Below, in pieces: positions 22,002-30,050 of a stretch of 32,738 nucleotides of DNA. Within the stretch, counting starts at the first letter, position 1; every line of letters starts with the position of its first letter. Source of the DNA: CAZVBV01 sp964509975 (lineage in GTDB: Bacteria > Patescibacteriota > Gracilibacteria > UBA4473); NCBI GenBank assembly GCA_964509975.1, contig CAZDZO010000013.1, forward strand, positions 1 to 32,738, read 5' to 3'. The notes under the pieces were generated by a model. The model saw nothing but the letters and a program-made list of their open reading frames with translations, was not told the DNA's origin and did not search any database. A program made the position numbers and the translations under genes.

Positions 22002-22991
22002 ATGAAAAGATGTATTTTATTGGTTCTCCTTGTCTTGATTTTGTCATTACAAACAAGTGATATTCTTGCCGCTTCTCGTCCTTCTTGGGAAAAAGTAAAA
22101 GTCGCCCGGGTCATAGACAATAGTCATCTGCAACTCTCTGATGATCGCATCATTCGTATTTTGGGAATGAGTCCCCCATCACTCTTTAACAAAAAAAATC
22201 AGGCTCGTTGTTATGCTCGCCCCTTTTTTAGGCTTTTGAAATTATTAGTGGAGAATAAAGAAGTCCAAATACGCGCCGACATGACAATGTTAGATGCAAG
22301 GATTTTGCCACGACATGTAAAGTTATCAAATGGGCGTAACTTGGCGGAATTCCTTTTGGAAAAGGGAAAAACGAGTGTCATGACACTTTCAAAAGAAGCC
22401 TCTTTTTATAGTAAGTATCTGAAAGCGGAATCGATAGCGCGAGAAGAAGGAATTGGTGTGTGGCAGGGATGCTACTTTGGAAACGATTTGAAACACAGAA
22501 TGAGACGATCCGGTGTAAATTTACATCACACATCACAAGCACAATTTTTGGCTCCTATCTCAGTAGGATATGTGAAGAAAGTGTTGTCGGGGAATAGATT
22601 TGAATTGGAAAATGGCTTACGTGTAAAGATGTTGGGAGTGGGAATTCCCTCTTCTCGAGATGTGAGAAAAGGGTTTTCTTGTTTTGGGGATGAAGCGAAA
22701 AATCATCTCGAATTACTTATTCTTCATCGGCAAGTTTTTCTCCGACAAGATATTTCCCAAATGAATGACGATGGAGATTTATTGCGATACGTCTTTCTTC
22801 CCCTGCAAGATAAACGAGGTCGTGAACATTTTATCAATGAGCAAATATTGCTTGATGGATATGGGAAACATCTGGAAAGCGAGATTGATCAGAAACATGA
22901 GAAACTATTGGAACGGGCGCAAGAAAACGCTTATCGTGAGAAAAAGGGTGCTTGGGGGAGCTGTCTTCAGGCAATATTAGCGGAGAAATAA
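22002..22991 (+). CDS. Secreted protein with two degenerate thermonuclease-like domains
   Basis: A 329-residue exported protein. The signal peptide is residues 1-24 (MKRC, hydrophobic core, DILAA). Two tandem SNase-like units follow, at about 30-160 (VARVIDNSHLQLSDDRIIRILGM, CYARPFF, LVENKEVQIRAD, NLAEFLLEKG, EGIGVWQGC) and 185-325 (VGYVKKVLSGNRFELENGLRVKMLGV, CFGDEAK, ERAQENAYREKKGAWGSC). The calcium-binding Asp and catalytic Glu normally after RLxGIDxPE are replaced (GMSPPS, GVGIPS), so nuclease activity is probably lost. Matching cysteine pairs in each unit suggest disulphides. ATG 22002 begins the signal peptide. Confidence 0.8.
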   Translation: MKRCILLVLLVLILSLQTSDILAASRPSWEKVKVARVIDNSHLQLSDDRIIRILGMSPPSLFNKKNQARCYARPFFRLLKLLVENKEVQIRADMTMLDARILPRHVKLSNGRNLAEFLLEKGKTSVMTLSKEASFYSKYLKAESIAREEGIGVWQGCYFGNDLKHRMRRSGVNLHHTSQAQFLAPISVGYVKKVLSGNRFELENGLRVKMLGVGIPSSRDVRKGFSCFGDEAKNHLELLILHRQVFLRQDISQMNDDGDLLRYVFLPLQDKRGREHFINEQILLDGYGKHLESEIDQKHEKLLERAQENAYREKKGAWGSCLQAILAEK

Positions 22992-22992
22992 A

Positions 22993-23066
22993 CCCCTCCT
23001 AGCCTCCCCTTAACAGGGGAGGAATTTAAAGCCCCCTTGTTAAAGGAGGTTGAGGGATTTTTTATC
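22993..23066 (+). terminator. C/G-block repeat acting as a possible terminator
   Basis: CCTCCCCT-TAAC-AGGGGAGG hairpin (23004-23023) nested in an outer CCCTC ... GAGGG pairing that ends in a run of T near 23060. It belongs to the dispersed C/G-block family. Confidence 0.55.
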
Positions 23067-23191
23067 TCAAATATTTTATATCAAATTCTACAGGGATTAC
23101 GGGAAGACAAAGAAGAAAAAATTAACAATTGAAAATCGACAATTTTTCAAGAACCTATTATCATTCCCTTACATTTTGTATTTTTATTTGC

Positions 23192-24907
23192 ATGAAATAT
23201 TCACAACTCTTTGTTAAAACCCAAAAGGAACTCCCCTCTCAAGAAAACTCAAAAAATGCAGAGCTTCTTATTCGTGCGGGATTTATTAAAAAGGAAATGG
23301 CAGGTGTTTATTCTTATCTCCCTCTTGGCTATCGCGTTCTTCGTAAAGTCGAAGAGATCGTCCGAGAAGAAATGAATAAGGCTGATGCCGTTGAAATTCT
23401 CATGCCCATCATGTCTCCTCAAGAAAACTGGAAAAAGACTGATCGATGGGATATGGATGTACTGTATAAACTTGAAACTGATCTTGAAAAACACGCGGCA
23501 CTTTGCCCTACGCACGAAGAAGTAGTAACCCCGCTTGTACAGACTTATTGCCAATCTCACAAAGACTTTCCACTTTGTGTCTATCAGATTCAGGCGAAGT
23601 TCAGAAATGAGCCACGGGCAAAATCAGGATTGCTTCGTGGACGAGAGTTTCTTATGAAGGATGCGTATTCGTTTCATTCAAACCAGGAAGATTTTGAACG
23701 CTACTATGAAGTACAGAAACAAGCCTACCACAAAATATACGAACGCATGGGATTGGGTGGCATTACTCATGTGGTGGCGGCCTCAGGCGGAGATTTCTCT
23801 GAATTCTCTCATGAATTTCAAACGGTTTGTGAAACAGGAGAAGACACGATTTTCCACGTGAAGAGTAAGGATGAATATCTCAACAAAGAAATTGCTCCCT
23901 CTGCGGCGCCTTCTGTTTCTTATGACGACAAAGAAATGATGGCGATGGAAGATAAAGAAGGGAAAGGCATTATCGGTGTGGAAGAACTCGCTGAGTTTCT
24001 CAAAATTCCAGTGGAGAAAACTACGAAGACGTTGCTTTTTGAAACAGATAAAGGGGAACTTATTGCCGCCGCAGTGCGCGGTGGGTATGACGTGAATGAA
24101 TTGAAATTAAAAAAGGTCGTTGGATGTAAGTCTTTGCAACTTGCTGCAGAAGCGGTTGTTAAGAATGTTACGGGAGCGGAGATTGGATTCGCAGGACTTC
24201 TGAATTTACCAAAAGAAGTGAAAGTCTTCATGGATGATTCGATGAAGGGACGAATTAATTTTGAAATGGGGGCGAATCAAACAGACTTTCATACGATTAA
24301 TGTAAATTTCGGACGAGATATTGAAGAACCAAAAGAATTCTATGATTTCAAGGTAGCGCAAGAAGGTGACCTGTATCCTGAAACGGGAGAAGTGTATAAA
24401 ACGTTCCGAGCGATTGAAGTAGGAAATATTTTTCCACTTTCAACGAAGTTCTCTAATGCCTTTGGAATGAAGGCGATTGATGAGAATGGGAGAGGACAGC
24501 CGGTTATTATGGGATGTTATGGGATTGGAATTTCTCGAACCATGGGAGCGGTGGCGGAAGTGTTTCATGATGAGAAAGGTTTAAAATGGCCAAAAGCAAT
24601 TACCCCGTTTCACATTTATCTCGCGGCTATTGGGCGAAATGATGCGGTGTACACAGAAGCAGAAAAATTAGTGGCTGGCCTTGAAAAAGCAGGAGTCGAA
24701 GTATTCTACGACGACCGACGAGACAAAAAAGTTGGTCCGGGACAAAAGTTCTCAGATCACGAACTTATGGGGATGCCCGCTCGTATTGTGATGAGTGAGC
24801 GAACCATGGAAGAAGGTGTGGTTGAGTTTGTCGATCGAGCGACGGGAGAAATGCAAAAAGTGAAAAAGGATAAGGTAGTTGATTTCGTAACTAAATTTTT
24901 GAAATAA
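23192..24907 (+). CDS. proS: Prolyl-tRNA synthetase
   Basis: Charges tRNA(Pro) with proline. The 571-residue, bacterial-type class II enzyme is complete. The N-terminal catalytic part has motif 1 around EEIVREEMNKADAVEILMP and motif 2 at KFRNEPRAKSGLLRGREFLMKDAYSF. A YbaK-like editing insertion spans about 230-390 (FLKIPVEKTTKTLLFETDKG, GMKSLQ-like VVGCKSLQLA). Motif 3 is at GCYGIGISRTMGAVAE, and the anticodon domain is at the C-terminus (KVGPGQKFSDHELMGMPARI). ATG 23192 begins the standard MKYSQLF start; longer frames need a TTG. The gene directly abuts rnhA. Confidence 0.97.
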   Translation: MKYSQLFVKTQKELPSQENSKNAELLIRAGFIKKEMAGVYSYLPLGYRVLRKVEEIVREEMNKADAVEILMPIMSPQENWKKTDRWDMDVLYKLETDLEKHAALCPTHEEVVTPLVQTYCQSHKDFPLCVYQIQAKFRNEPRAKSGLLRGREFLMKDAYSFHSNQEDFERYYEVQKQAYHKIYERMGLGGITHVVAASGGDFSEFSHEFQTVCETGEDTIFHVKSKDEYLNKEIAPSAAPSVSYDDKEMMAMEDKEGKGIIGVEELAEFLKIPVEKTTKTLLFETDKGELIAAAVRGGYDVNELKLKKVVGCKSLQLAAEAVVKNVTGAEIGFAGLLNLPKEVKVFMDDSMKGRINFEMGANQTDFHTINVNFGRDIEEPKEFYDFKVAQEGDLYPETGEVYKTFRAIEVGNIFPLSTKFSNAFGMKAIDENGRGQPVIMGCYGIGISRTMGAVAEVFHDEKGLKWPKAITPFHIYLAAIGRNDAVYTEAEKLVAGLEKAGVEVFYDDRRDKKVGPGQKFSDHELMGMPARIVMSERTMEEGVVEFVDRATGEMQKVKKDKVVDFVTKFLK

Positions 24908-25360
24908 ATGAATAAAGACCTTTTTACCAATATCGAAACCAAAACGAAAAAAACAGTAAAAAAAGGAATCCTCTATGCCGATGGAGGCTCTCGAGGAAAT
25001 CCCGGAAAATCTGCCGGAGGAGCGGTTCTCTACGATGATAAGAAGAAAGAAATTGCGTACGGGGGTATTTATTGTGGGCATCAGACCAACAACTTTGCAG
25101 AATATGCAGGAATGCTTCACGGGCTTCAATTAGCCGTTCAAAATGGAATTACTGATCTTGAGGTGGTTCTTGATTCAAAATTGATTGTGGAACAAATGAG
25201 TGGAAACTTCAAAGTGAAGCATGAGAATTTAAAACCTTCGTTTGAACAGGCAAAAATCCTGTGTGCCAAGTTTGATACCATTCGATTCCGGCACGTGCTT
25301 AGGCACAAGAATAAAGTAGCGGATAGCATTGTGAACAAGGTGATCGATCAGCATGAGTGA
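24908..25360 (+). CDS. rnhA: Ribonuclease HI
   Basis: Degrades RNA in RNA-DNA hybrids. The 150-residue protein starts with about 20 extra basic residues, followed by the RNase H fold with all four acidic catalytic residues: D25 (ADGGSRGNPG), E65 (NNFAEYAGML), D89 (VVLDSKLIVEQM) and D139 (NKVADSIVN). The sequence style is that of the short RnhA-like enzymes. Its ATG is directly after the proS stop codon with no spacer, so the two genes are one operon. The stop is TGA, which supports the standard genetic code. Confidence 0.93.
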   Translation: MNKDLFTNIETKTKKTVKKGILYADGGSRGNPGKSAGGAVLYDDKKKEIAYGGIYCGHQTNNFAEYAGMLHGLQLAVQNGITDLEVVLDSKLIVEQMSGNFKVKHENLKPSFEQAKILCAKFDTIRFRHVLRHKNKVADSIVNKVIDQHE

Positions 25361-25415
25361 GGAAATTTTCGATTGTCGATTTCGGATTTTCGATTTATTA
25401 CTTCTCTTTTTCACT

Positions 25416-25494
25416 TGTCATCCCGAGCGCAGTCGAGGGATCCCTTAAGTCAGTACGCTTCGAAGGGATTTCGCCGCTTCTGTCGAAATGACAA
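25416..25494. repeat. TGTCATCC-ended palindromic element, short form
   Basis: Left TGTCATCCCGAGCGCAGTCG, right CTTCTGTCGAAATGACAA, with GGGATCCCTT / AAGGGATTT inside; about 79 bp. It is a shorter version of the element at 6757 and lies between the convergent rnhA and folC genes. Confidence 0.75.
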
Positions 25495-25503
25495 TGGTGG
25501 GGT

Positions 25504-26676
25504 TTATTCAGAAAACTCTGTCTGCTGTTTGAGAATATTCTCAGAAGAATAAAACTCCTCTCGAATGAGCCCTGCCAAGTAAAAGCTCCCCAGAACGATA
25601 ACCGTCCCCTCCATGCTCTGCGCTTTTTTTAATGCTTTTATGGGATCTGTTTCAATCACTCCCCTTCCATGGATCTTTTTTAATTCTTCGGCTTTGTGAA
25701 ATTTCCTTTCTCCTGGAACTTCTGTCCAAATTATTTCATCAAATTGATTTTCGATAATAGAAAATGATTTCAAATCATGATCTTCGGCCATGGCAAAAAT
25801 ACCAATTTTCCTCCCTTTTAATTTCTTTATTTTGGGCAAAATAAATTCAAATCTCGGGGCGGAATGTGCCCCGTCGAGAATGACATCGGATGCTACTTTT
25901 TCCCAGCGACATGGGAGCGGAATCTTACGCATAATGAAGGTGTCATTACCAAGAATCTTTTTGCAAATTCTTCGTGCAAGTTTTTTATTCAACTTAGCTT
26001 TTATTCCTTTAATGTACTCTATCTTTGTTTTTACTTTGGAATCAAGTGTTGAACACATTTTTTGTTCATAACTCACGTTATACACAGAGTTTTCCACAAA
26101 GATTCCAGCCTTCTCTTGGGCTAATTTTTCAATGCTATTTTCGAATTTTTCGAGGTGATCATCCCCCACAAAAGTGAGTGCTGAGACTCGTTTTCCTCGG
26201 ACTGAATTTACAGCGTCGAGTCGCCCCCCCATCCCGACTTCACAAATAAGAATTTCACATCCAGAATTCTTAGCGGCCAAAATTCCGGTCAGAACAATTG
26301 CCTCATAATAGGTCGGAATAATTGAGAGGTTTTCGCATACCTTTTTAATATTTAAAAGAGTCTCTCCGAATGTTTCTGCGTCAATGAGTTTGCCTCCAAT
26401 TCGTATCCGCTCGGTAATGACTTGAAGATGAGGAGACATCAATGTCGCGACTTTCTTTCCCGATCGAAGAAGCACATCTTCCGTCAGACGACAAACAGTC
26501 CCCTTTCCTGCAGTGCCTCCCACCACTACTCTCCACTCGAAAGATTCATCAGGGCGTCCCAATTCATCGAGCACACGATTAACAACCTCGAGTGAGGGTT
26601 TCTTATCTTGTCGGAAAAATTGAGCTTCTGAAGAAAGTTTTAAGAGCCAATCTTCCGCTTTGTGAAAGTATTCCAT
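25504..26676 (-). CDS. folC: Folylpolyglutamate synthase / dihydrofolate synthase-like Mur ligase
   Basis: Adds glutamate to folates using ATP. The 390-residue protein has the P-loop GGTAGKGT (53-60), the folate/Mg loop SPHLQVITERIRIGG, EVGMGGRLDAVN, TFVGDDHLEKF, AQEKAGIF and the C-terminal domain motif ILDGAHSAPRF. The middle domain is shorter than in typical FolC (about 420 residues). The segment YEQKMCSTL is encoded by a copy of the 21-bp palindrome (26049-26069). The ATG at 26676 overlaps the end of the RelB-like gene by 37 nt, so expression is probably coupled to it. Confidence 0.92.
   Translation of the reverse strand: MEYFHKAEDWLLKLSSEAQFFRQDKKPSLEVVNRVLDELGRPDESFEWRVVVGGTAGKGTVCRLTEDVLLRSGKKVATLMSPHLQVITERIRIGGKLIDAETFGETLLNIKKVCENLSIIPTYYEAIVLTGILAAKNSGCEILICEVGMGGRLDAVNSVRGKRVSALTFVGDDHLEKFENSIEKLAQEKAGIFVENSVYNVSYEQKMCSTLDSKVKTKIEYIKGIKAKLNKKLARRICKKILGNDTFIMRKIPLPCRWEKVASDVILDGAHSAPRFEFILPKIKKLKGRKIGIFAMAEDHDLKSFSIIENQFDEIIWTEVPGERKFHKAEELKKIHGRGVIETDPIKALKKAQSMEGTVIVLGSFYLAGLIREEFYSSENILKQQTEFSE
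26049..26069. repeat. 21-bp palindrome, copy 4, inside folC
   Basis: TTGAACA, centre CATTTTT, TGTTCAT; the last base breaks perfect symmetry. It encodes part of the folC middle domain. Confidence 0.75.
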
Positions 26677-26897
26677 GCAGGCGCAGTTTCGCTTGTTTCG
26701 TCTTTTGTTTCAACTTTTACCGCCTTTTTTACCGGTTTTGTGGTGCTGGCGGCAATCTGGAATGGCAATTTTTTTTCTTGTACCACTTTCTTAAAAAAGA
26801 GTTTAATCGCTGATGAATAGGTTAATCCCATACTTTCGAGAATCTCTCGAACTTCTTGTTTATCTTCATTGGAAATGCGAATTTGAATGTGGCTCAT
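26640..26897 (-). CDS. RelB/DinJ-family antitoxin-like protein
   Basis: An 85-residue protein. Residues 1-50 match the RelB/DinJ ribbon-helix-helix pattern (IQIRISNEDKQEVREILESMGLTYSSAIKLFFKKVVQEKKLPF). The C-terminal 35 residues are polar and rich in Lys, Thr and Glu. No RelE/YafQ-like toxin is adjacent: the next gene, overlapping by 37 nt, is folC. It is therefore an orphan antitoxin or a RelB-derived transcription factor. The promoter TTGACC, 16 bp, TACAAA lies 22 nt before the ATG. Confidence 0.85.
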   Translation of the reverse strand: MSHIQIRISNEDKQEVREILESMGLTYSSAIKLFFKKVVQEKKLPFQIAASTTKPVKKAVKVETKDETSETAPAWNTFTKRKIGS

Positions 26898-26919
26898 AAA
26901 AAAAATATTAAGTGCGTGT

Positions 26920-26947
26920 TTTGTACTTATTCAACTTTCTTGGTCAA
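26920..26947 (-). promoter_or_regulatory. Promoter of the relB-like/folC operon
   Basis: Minus strand TTGACC (26942-26947), 16-bp spacer, TACAAA (26920-26925). It directly follows the stop of the gene at 26954. Confidence 0.7.
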
Positions 26948-26953
26948 GAATTA

Positions 26954-27181
26954 CTACTTTTTAAAAAACTCTAAAAGATGAGAAATAATCTTTTGTCCTT
27001 CCAATATGAATTGAAGTGGTTTTTGAATGTATGAGATAAAAAGGTCTGAAAGATCGTCTAATTTCTTCAACACCCTTGTCGCAAGAATCATCGCTCGTAC
27101 AGCGAAAATCACGAAGATAAGAAATCCAGCTCCAAAACAGAGTTGCATGATTTCACGTGAATGTTCGAAGAGATAGTCCAT
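26954..27181 (-). CDS. Small single-span membrane protein
   Basis: A 75-residue protein that I do not recognise. One membrane span at about 12-33 (QLCFGAGFLIFVIFAVRAMIL) is followed by an amphipathic helix with leucine/isoleucine periodicity (RVLKKLDDLSDLFISYIQKPLQFILEG). The layout resembles short DUF948-like proteins but is too short to assign. It has a near-consensus promoter (27210-27238). Confidence 0.7.
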   Translation of the reverse strand: MDYLFEHSREIMQLCFGAGFLIFVIFAVRAMILATRVLKKLDDLSDLFISYIQKPLQFILEGQKIISHLLEFFKK

Positions 27182-27209
27182 TGCGATATATTTTTACTTC
27201 CTTCCATAT

Positions 27210-27238
27210 ATTATAGCAAATATTTCGCTCTTTTGCAA
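27210..27238 (-). promoter_or_regulatory. Promoter of the 75-residue membrane protein
   Basis: Minus strand TTGCAA (27233-27238), 17-bp spacer, consensus TATAAT (27210-27215). The leader is about 20-25 nt and contains GGAAGGAAG. Confidence 0.8.
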
Positions 27239-27285
27239 GTGTGAATACTCACCTCTTCCTATTGTTTCAGTAAAAAACTCCATTT

Positions 27286-27475
27286 TGTCATTCCGACCGA
27301 AGCGGAGGAATCCCTTCTTTTATCGATGATGGATATCGGTAGGGCTGTTCTTTTTATAACTAAAAAGAACCAAAAAGTTCTGGGGACAAAAAAACTCGCT
27401 CATTTTTGCATCGCATACCATTGCCAAGTCCCGTTGTCGCTCAGACAGTTTTCGTCCCCAAACCCCCATTAGATA
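27286..27475. repeat. Repeat-rich gap before gatB end
   Basis: No gene is seen in 27182-27503. It holds one end of a TGTCATTCC element (27286-27316), a 9-bp stem hairpin GTTCTTTTT / AAAAAGAAC near 27350-27372, and a GGGGAC / GTCCCC pair (27383 and about 27462) enclosing about 75 bp. Confidence 0.5.
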
Positions 27476-27503
27476 GCAATTATTAATTCAATTCGTCAAT
27501 TTA

Positions 27504-28919
27504 TTATTGATTTAACTTCGCTTTCATTAGTTCCTGAACCATCGATGGATTGGCACTTCCTCCTGACTTCTTCATGACCTGTCCGACAAGGAATCCAATA
27601 ACTTTCTCTTTTCCGGCTTTAAATTCCGCAACTGTTTTTTCATTTTCTTCCAAAACTTCACCAATCCATACTTCAATTTCTCCACTGTCAGAGACCTGCT
27701 CAAGTCCAAGCGTTTCCATCAATTCCTTTGCTTTGTCTCCAGTCTTCATCGCTGCTTCTAATATTTGCTTTCCTCCTGTGGCGGATACTTTGTTCACTTC
27801 AATGAGATCAAGTGTATCAGCAATATGTTCAGGTGTAATTTCTGTTTTCTTCCAATCAGGATCAGCAAGTATCACTGATAAAATCATGTTTGCCGCCTTT
27901 TTCGGTGCCTTTGAAAGATTGCTGGCTGTTTCAAAAAATTCAGAAAGTTCTAAACTTTCCGCCAACTTCAATGCATCATTCTCCGACAATTCAAATTCTT
28001 TTCGGTATCGATGCACTTTTTCAAGGGGGAGTTCCGGAATCCCGTCTTCGATTTCTTTGATTGCATCTTTTGTAAATGTTACCGGTGGGAGATCTGGTTC
28101 TGGAAAGTATCGGTAGTCGTGTGCTGATTCTTTGTCTCGGAGAATATGTGTTTTCCCTTCATCATCGAGCCATCCAAGTGTCGTTTCTTTTTCAGAAACT
28201 TCTCCTTTTTCCCAGAGTTTGCGTTGTTTCTTTTCTTCGTATTGAAGGGCTTTGAGAAGTGAAGCGAAAGAATTGAGGTTTTTAATCTCCCCTCGTGGAT
28301 AAAGCTTTTTGTCCCCTACTGGTCGCATTGAGATCGAAGCATCAAATCGCATCATTCCTTTTTCCATGTCTGCATCTGAAGCATCTACAAATCGTAAAAT
28401 TTTCTGAATTTCTTTTGCAAACACCTGTGCTTGCTCTGGAGAACGCATGTCGGGCTCGGTTACGATTTCGATTAATGGTGTTCCGGAACGATTGTAATCA
28501 CACAATGTTCCTGTTTTTTCATGGGTTAGTTTTCCCGCATCGTTTTCCAAATGCACACGGGTAATCCCAATCACTTTCTTTTTTCCCTCAATTTCAATCT
28601 CCACTTTTCCTTTCAAAGCAATTGGTTGATCAAATTGTGAAATCTGAAATCCATTCGGCAAATCAGGGTAAAAGTAATTTTTTCGATCAAACTTAGAGAA
28701 CTCTTGAATTTTGCATTTCAAAGCAGCGGCTCCCCTCACCCCTTTTGAAAGTGCATCCTCATTGAGTACCGGCAACATTCCTGGAAATCCCATGCACACG
28801 GGACACACCCTCGTATTTGGTTTCGCGTCAAAGGCGTCATTATCACAATTACAAAACAACTTCGACTTGGTCGAGAGCTGTGCGTGTATTTCGAGTCCAA
28901 TAATTGTTTCGAGTTCCAT
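27504..28919 (-). CDS. gatB: Asp/Glu-tRNA amidotransferase subunit B
   Basis: Kinase/transamidase subunit of GatCAB: phosphorylates the mischarged Glu- or Asp-tRNA and amidates it with ammonia from GatA. The 471-residue protein is full length. It has the catalytic cradle (IGLEIHAQLSTKSKLFC, NTRVCPVCMGFPGMLPVLN, KNYFYPDLPNGFQISQFDQP, YNRSGTPLIEIVTEPD, MRFDASISMRP), a helical domain and the YqeY-like tail ending GGSANPSMVQELMKAKL. Two CxC/CxxC pairs (CNC, CPVC) suggest zinc. The ATG at 28919 lies 7 nt after TACAAT. It is separated from gatC-gatA. Confidence 0.97.
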   Translation of the reverse strand: MELETIIGLEIHAQLSTKSKLFCNCDNDAFDAKPNTRVCPVCMGFPGMLPVLNEDALSKGVRGAAALKCKIQEFSKFDRKNYFYPDLPNGFQISQFDQPIALKGKVEIEIEGKKKVIGITRVHLENDAGKLTHEKTGTLCDYNRSGTPLIEIVTEPDMRSPEQAQVFAKEIQKILRFVDASDADMEKGMMRFDASISMRPVGDKKLYPRGEIKNLNSFASLLKALQYEEKKQRKLWEKGEVSEKETTLGWLDDEGKTHILRDKESAHDYRYFPEPDLPPVTFTKDAIKEIEDGIPELPLEKVHRYRKEFELSENDALKLAESLELSEFFETASNLSKAPKKAANMILSVILADPDWKKTEITPEHIADTLDLIEVNKVSATGGKQILEAAMKTGDKAKELMETLGLEQVSDSGEIEVWIGEVLEENEKTVAEFKAGKEKVIGFLVGQVMKKSGGSANPSMVQELMKAKLNQ

Positions 28920-28926
28920 CCCGCGG

Positions 28927-28932
28927 ATTGTA
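28927..28932 (-). promoter_or_regulatory. gatB: -10 box of gatB
   Basis: Minus strand TACAAT, then CCGCGGG, then ATG. The -35 is weak (T-rich). The spacing implies a leaderless mRNA. Confidence 0.5.
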
Positions 28933-28960
28933 GCGGAATACAGAAAACAAAAAAATATTT

Positions 28961-29353
28961 TTACTTTTCGTATAAATGTTTTCTCGATTTGATTACTTCA
29001 TAGAGTGCTGCACAAGATTCTATATGTTGTTCAATATAATCAATATTTTCTCCAAAAGATCCAAGCAGTGTCAATAACCAATCGTCATCAGATTCGTTCT
29101 TAAAGCTCAATAAACTCTGGTGATATTCAATTCCTTTTTTAAAGGCTCTTGTTTCGATTACTTTTTTTATATTTTCAAAGGCTGTATAATGCCGACCCTC
29201 AAAATGAATCTTTTTGGGAATAATCATTCGTAAGACTTTTGCTTGTGTGCCAGGAAGTCTTTGTTCGTCAAAATTAACTTTTTGAATTCCATTCGGATAC
29301 AAGGGAATGACCCCTTCTGCTAATTTGTTTTCTTTTTTCTTTTTTCGTCTCAT
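28961..29353 (-). CDS. Hypothetical basic protein
   Basis: A 130-residue protein that I do not recognise. It starts with a run of Arg and Lys (MRRKKKKENK). A mixed segment (YPNGIQKVNFDEQRLPGTQAK) and a probably helical C-terminal half with WLLTLLGSFGENIDYIEQHI follow. There is no membrane span. The ATG at 29353 is chosen, 14 nt after the stop of the preceding gene; a slightly longer frame would use TTG. It forms an operon with the acidic gene upstream, and the opposite charges suggest a complex. Confidence 0.7.
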   Translation of the reverse strand: MRRKKKKENKLAEGVIPLYPNGIQKVNFDEQRLPGTQAKVLRMIIPKKIHFEGRHYTAFENIKKVIETRAFKKGIEYHQSLLSFKNESDDDWLLTLLGSFGENIDYIEQHIESCAALYEVIKSRKHLYEK

Positions 29354-29367
29354 TTTTTTCAAGAATC

Positions 29368-29628
29368 TTATTTTTCCCCATCCTCAATATCTTTGTCCAT
29401 AATATTACGAAGATCTTTCTCGAGTGTCAGTTCTTTAATTGCTTCATTTATCTCTTGAACAACCGGTTTTCCTTCCTGTCGTGCATCTAACTCATCTAAA
29501 TACAAATTTGTAAGTTGTTCTTTCATTTCACCGTCTTCCATTGCCTCAATTCCATCAAGGATTTCATCCACTGTTTTGTTGTACGTAAAAGCTATAATGG
29601 GAGCGAAGAAAGGATCTGTGTTTTCCAT
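29368..29628 (-). CDS. Hypothetical small acidic protein
   Basis: An 86-residue protein that I do not recognise. It is strongly acidic and predicted helical (VDEILDGIEAMEDGEMKEQL, EINEAIKELTLEKDLRNIMD) with no cysteine or membrane span. The ATG at 29628 (MENTDPFF) is preferred; the longer frame starts with TTG. A TATACT box lies 6 nt before the ATG, so this may be another near-leaderless gene. It is followed after 14 nt by the basic protein gene. Confidence 0.7.
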   Translation of the reverse strand: MENTDPFFAPIIAFTYNKTVDEILDGIEAMEDGEMKEQLTNLYLDELDARQEGKPVVQEINEAIKELTLEKDLRNIMDKDIEDGEK

Positions 29629-29700
29629 ATATAAAGTATATAAATTACTTTTACATAGTACTATGTTTCCTCGTTTTTGCAAGTTTTTCTTTAAAAAGAT

Positions 29701-29729
29701 TTGACTCCTCTTTTAAAAATGGATACAAC
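29701..29729 (+). promoter_or_regulatory. Putative promoter of a structured RNA
   Basis: TTGACT (29701-29706), 17-bp spacer, TACAAC (29724-29729). No convincing protein gene follows, but two terminators on the same strand do. Confidence 0.45.
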
Positions 29730-29921
29730 GACTTCAGTTTCTTTCGTGGAAGCAGAAAAAGATTCTTTTTTCCTTCTCAAAGAAGCGAACCAATCTTTGA
29801 TCTTTTATATATTTTCCTTCTAAGTTCACAGCAATGAGTATTTAATTCGAATATTTGTTGCTGTGGATTTATAACCAGTAACGCCACAGCAACTCATAGA
29901 AATATGATGTTTAGGTTGAGT

Positions 29922-29966
29922 GAGGGGCTGGTTGTAATGTACTAGTCCCTCCTCTTTTTTTATTTT
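29922..29966 (+). terminator. Intrinsic terminator 1 of the candidate RNA
   Basis: Stem GAGGGGCTGGT / ACTAGTCCCTC (11 pairs counting G-U), loop TGTAATGT, then CTCTTTTTTTATTTT. Confidence 0.75.
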
Positions 29967-30050
29967 GAACTGTTTCGAGTTGAAGATAGGAAGCCTGTTG
30001 GCAAAGGAGAATGAGGAGAAGAGTAAGACGAAGGTCAATTGGTTTCCACC

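Noticed and set aside
29826..30038. A 70-codon minus-strand frame with a hydrophobic start and MSCCGVTGYK near its end
   Set aside because: It needs a TTG start, runs through two plus-strand hairpins including a T-tailed terminator, and its codons mirror the A/B/C pairing segments. The region is better explained as a plus-strand RNA.
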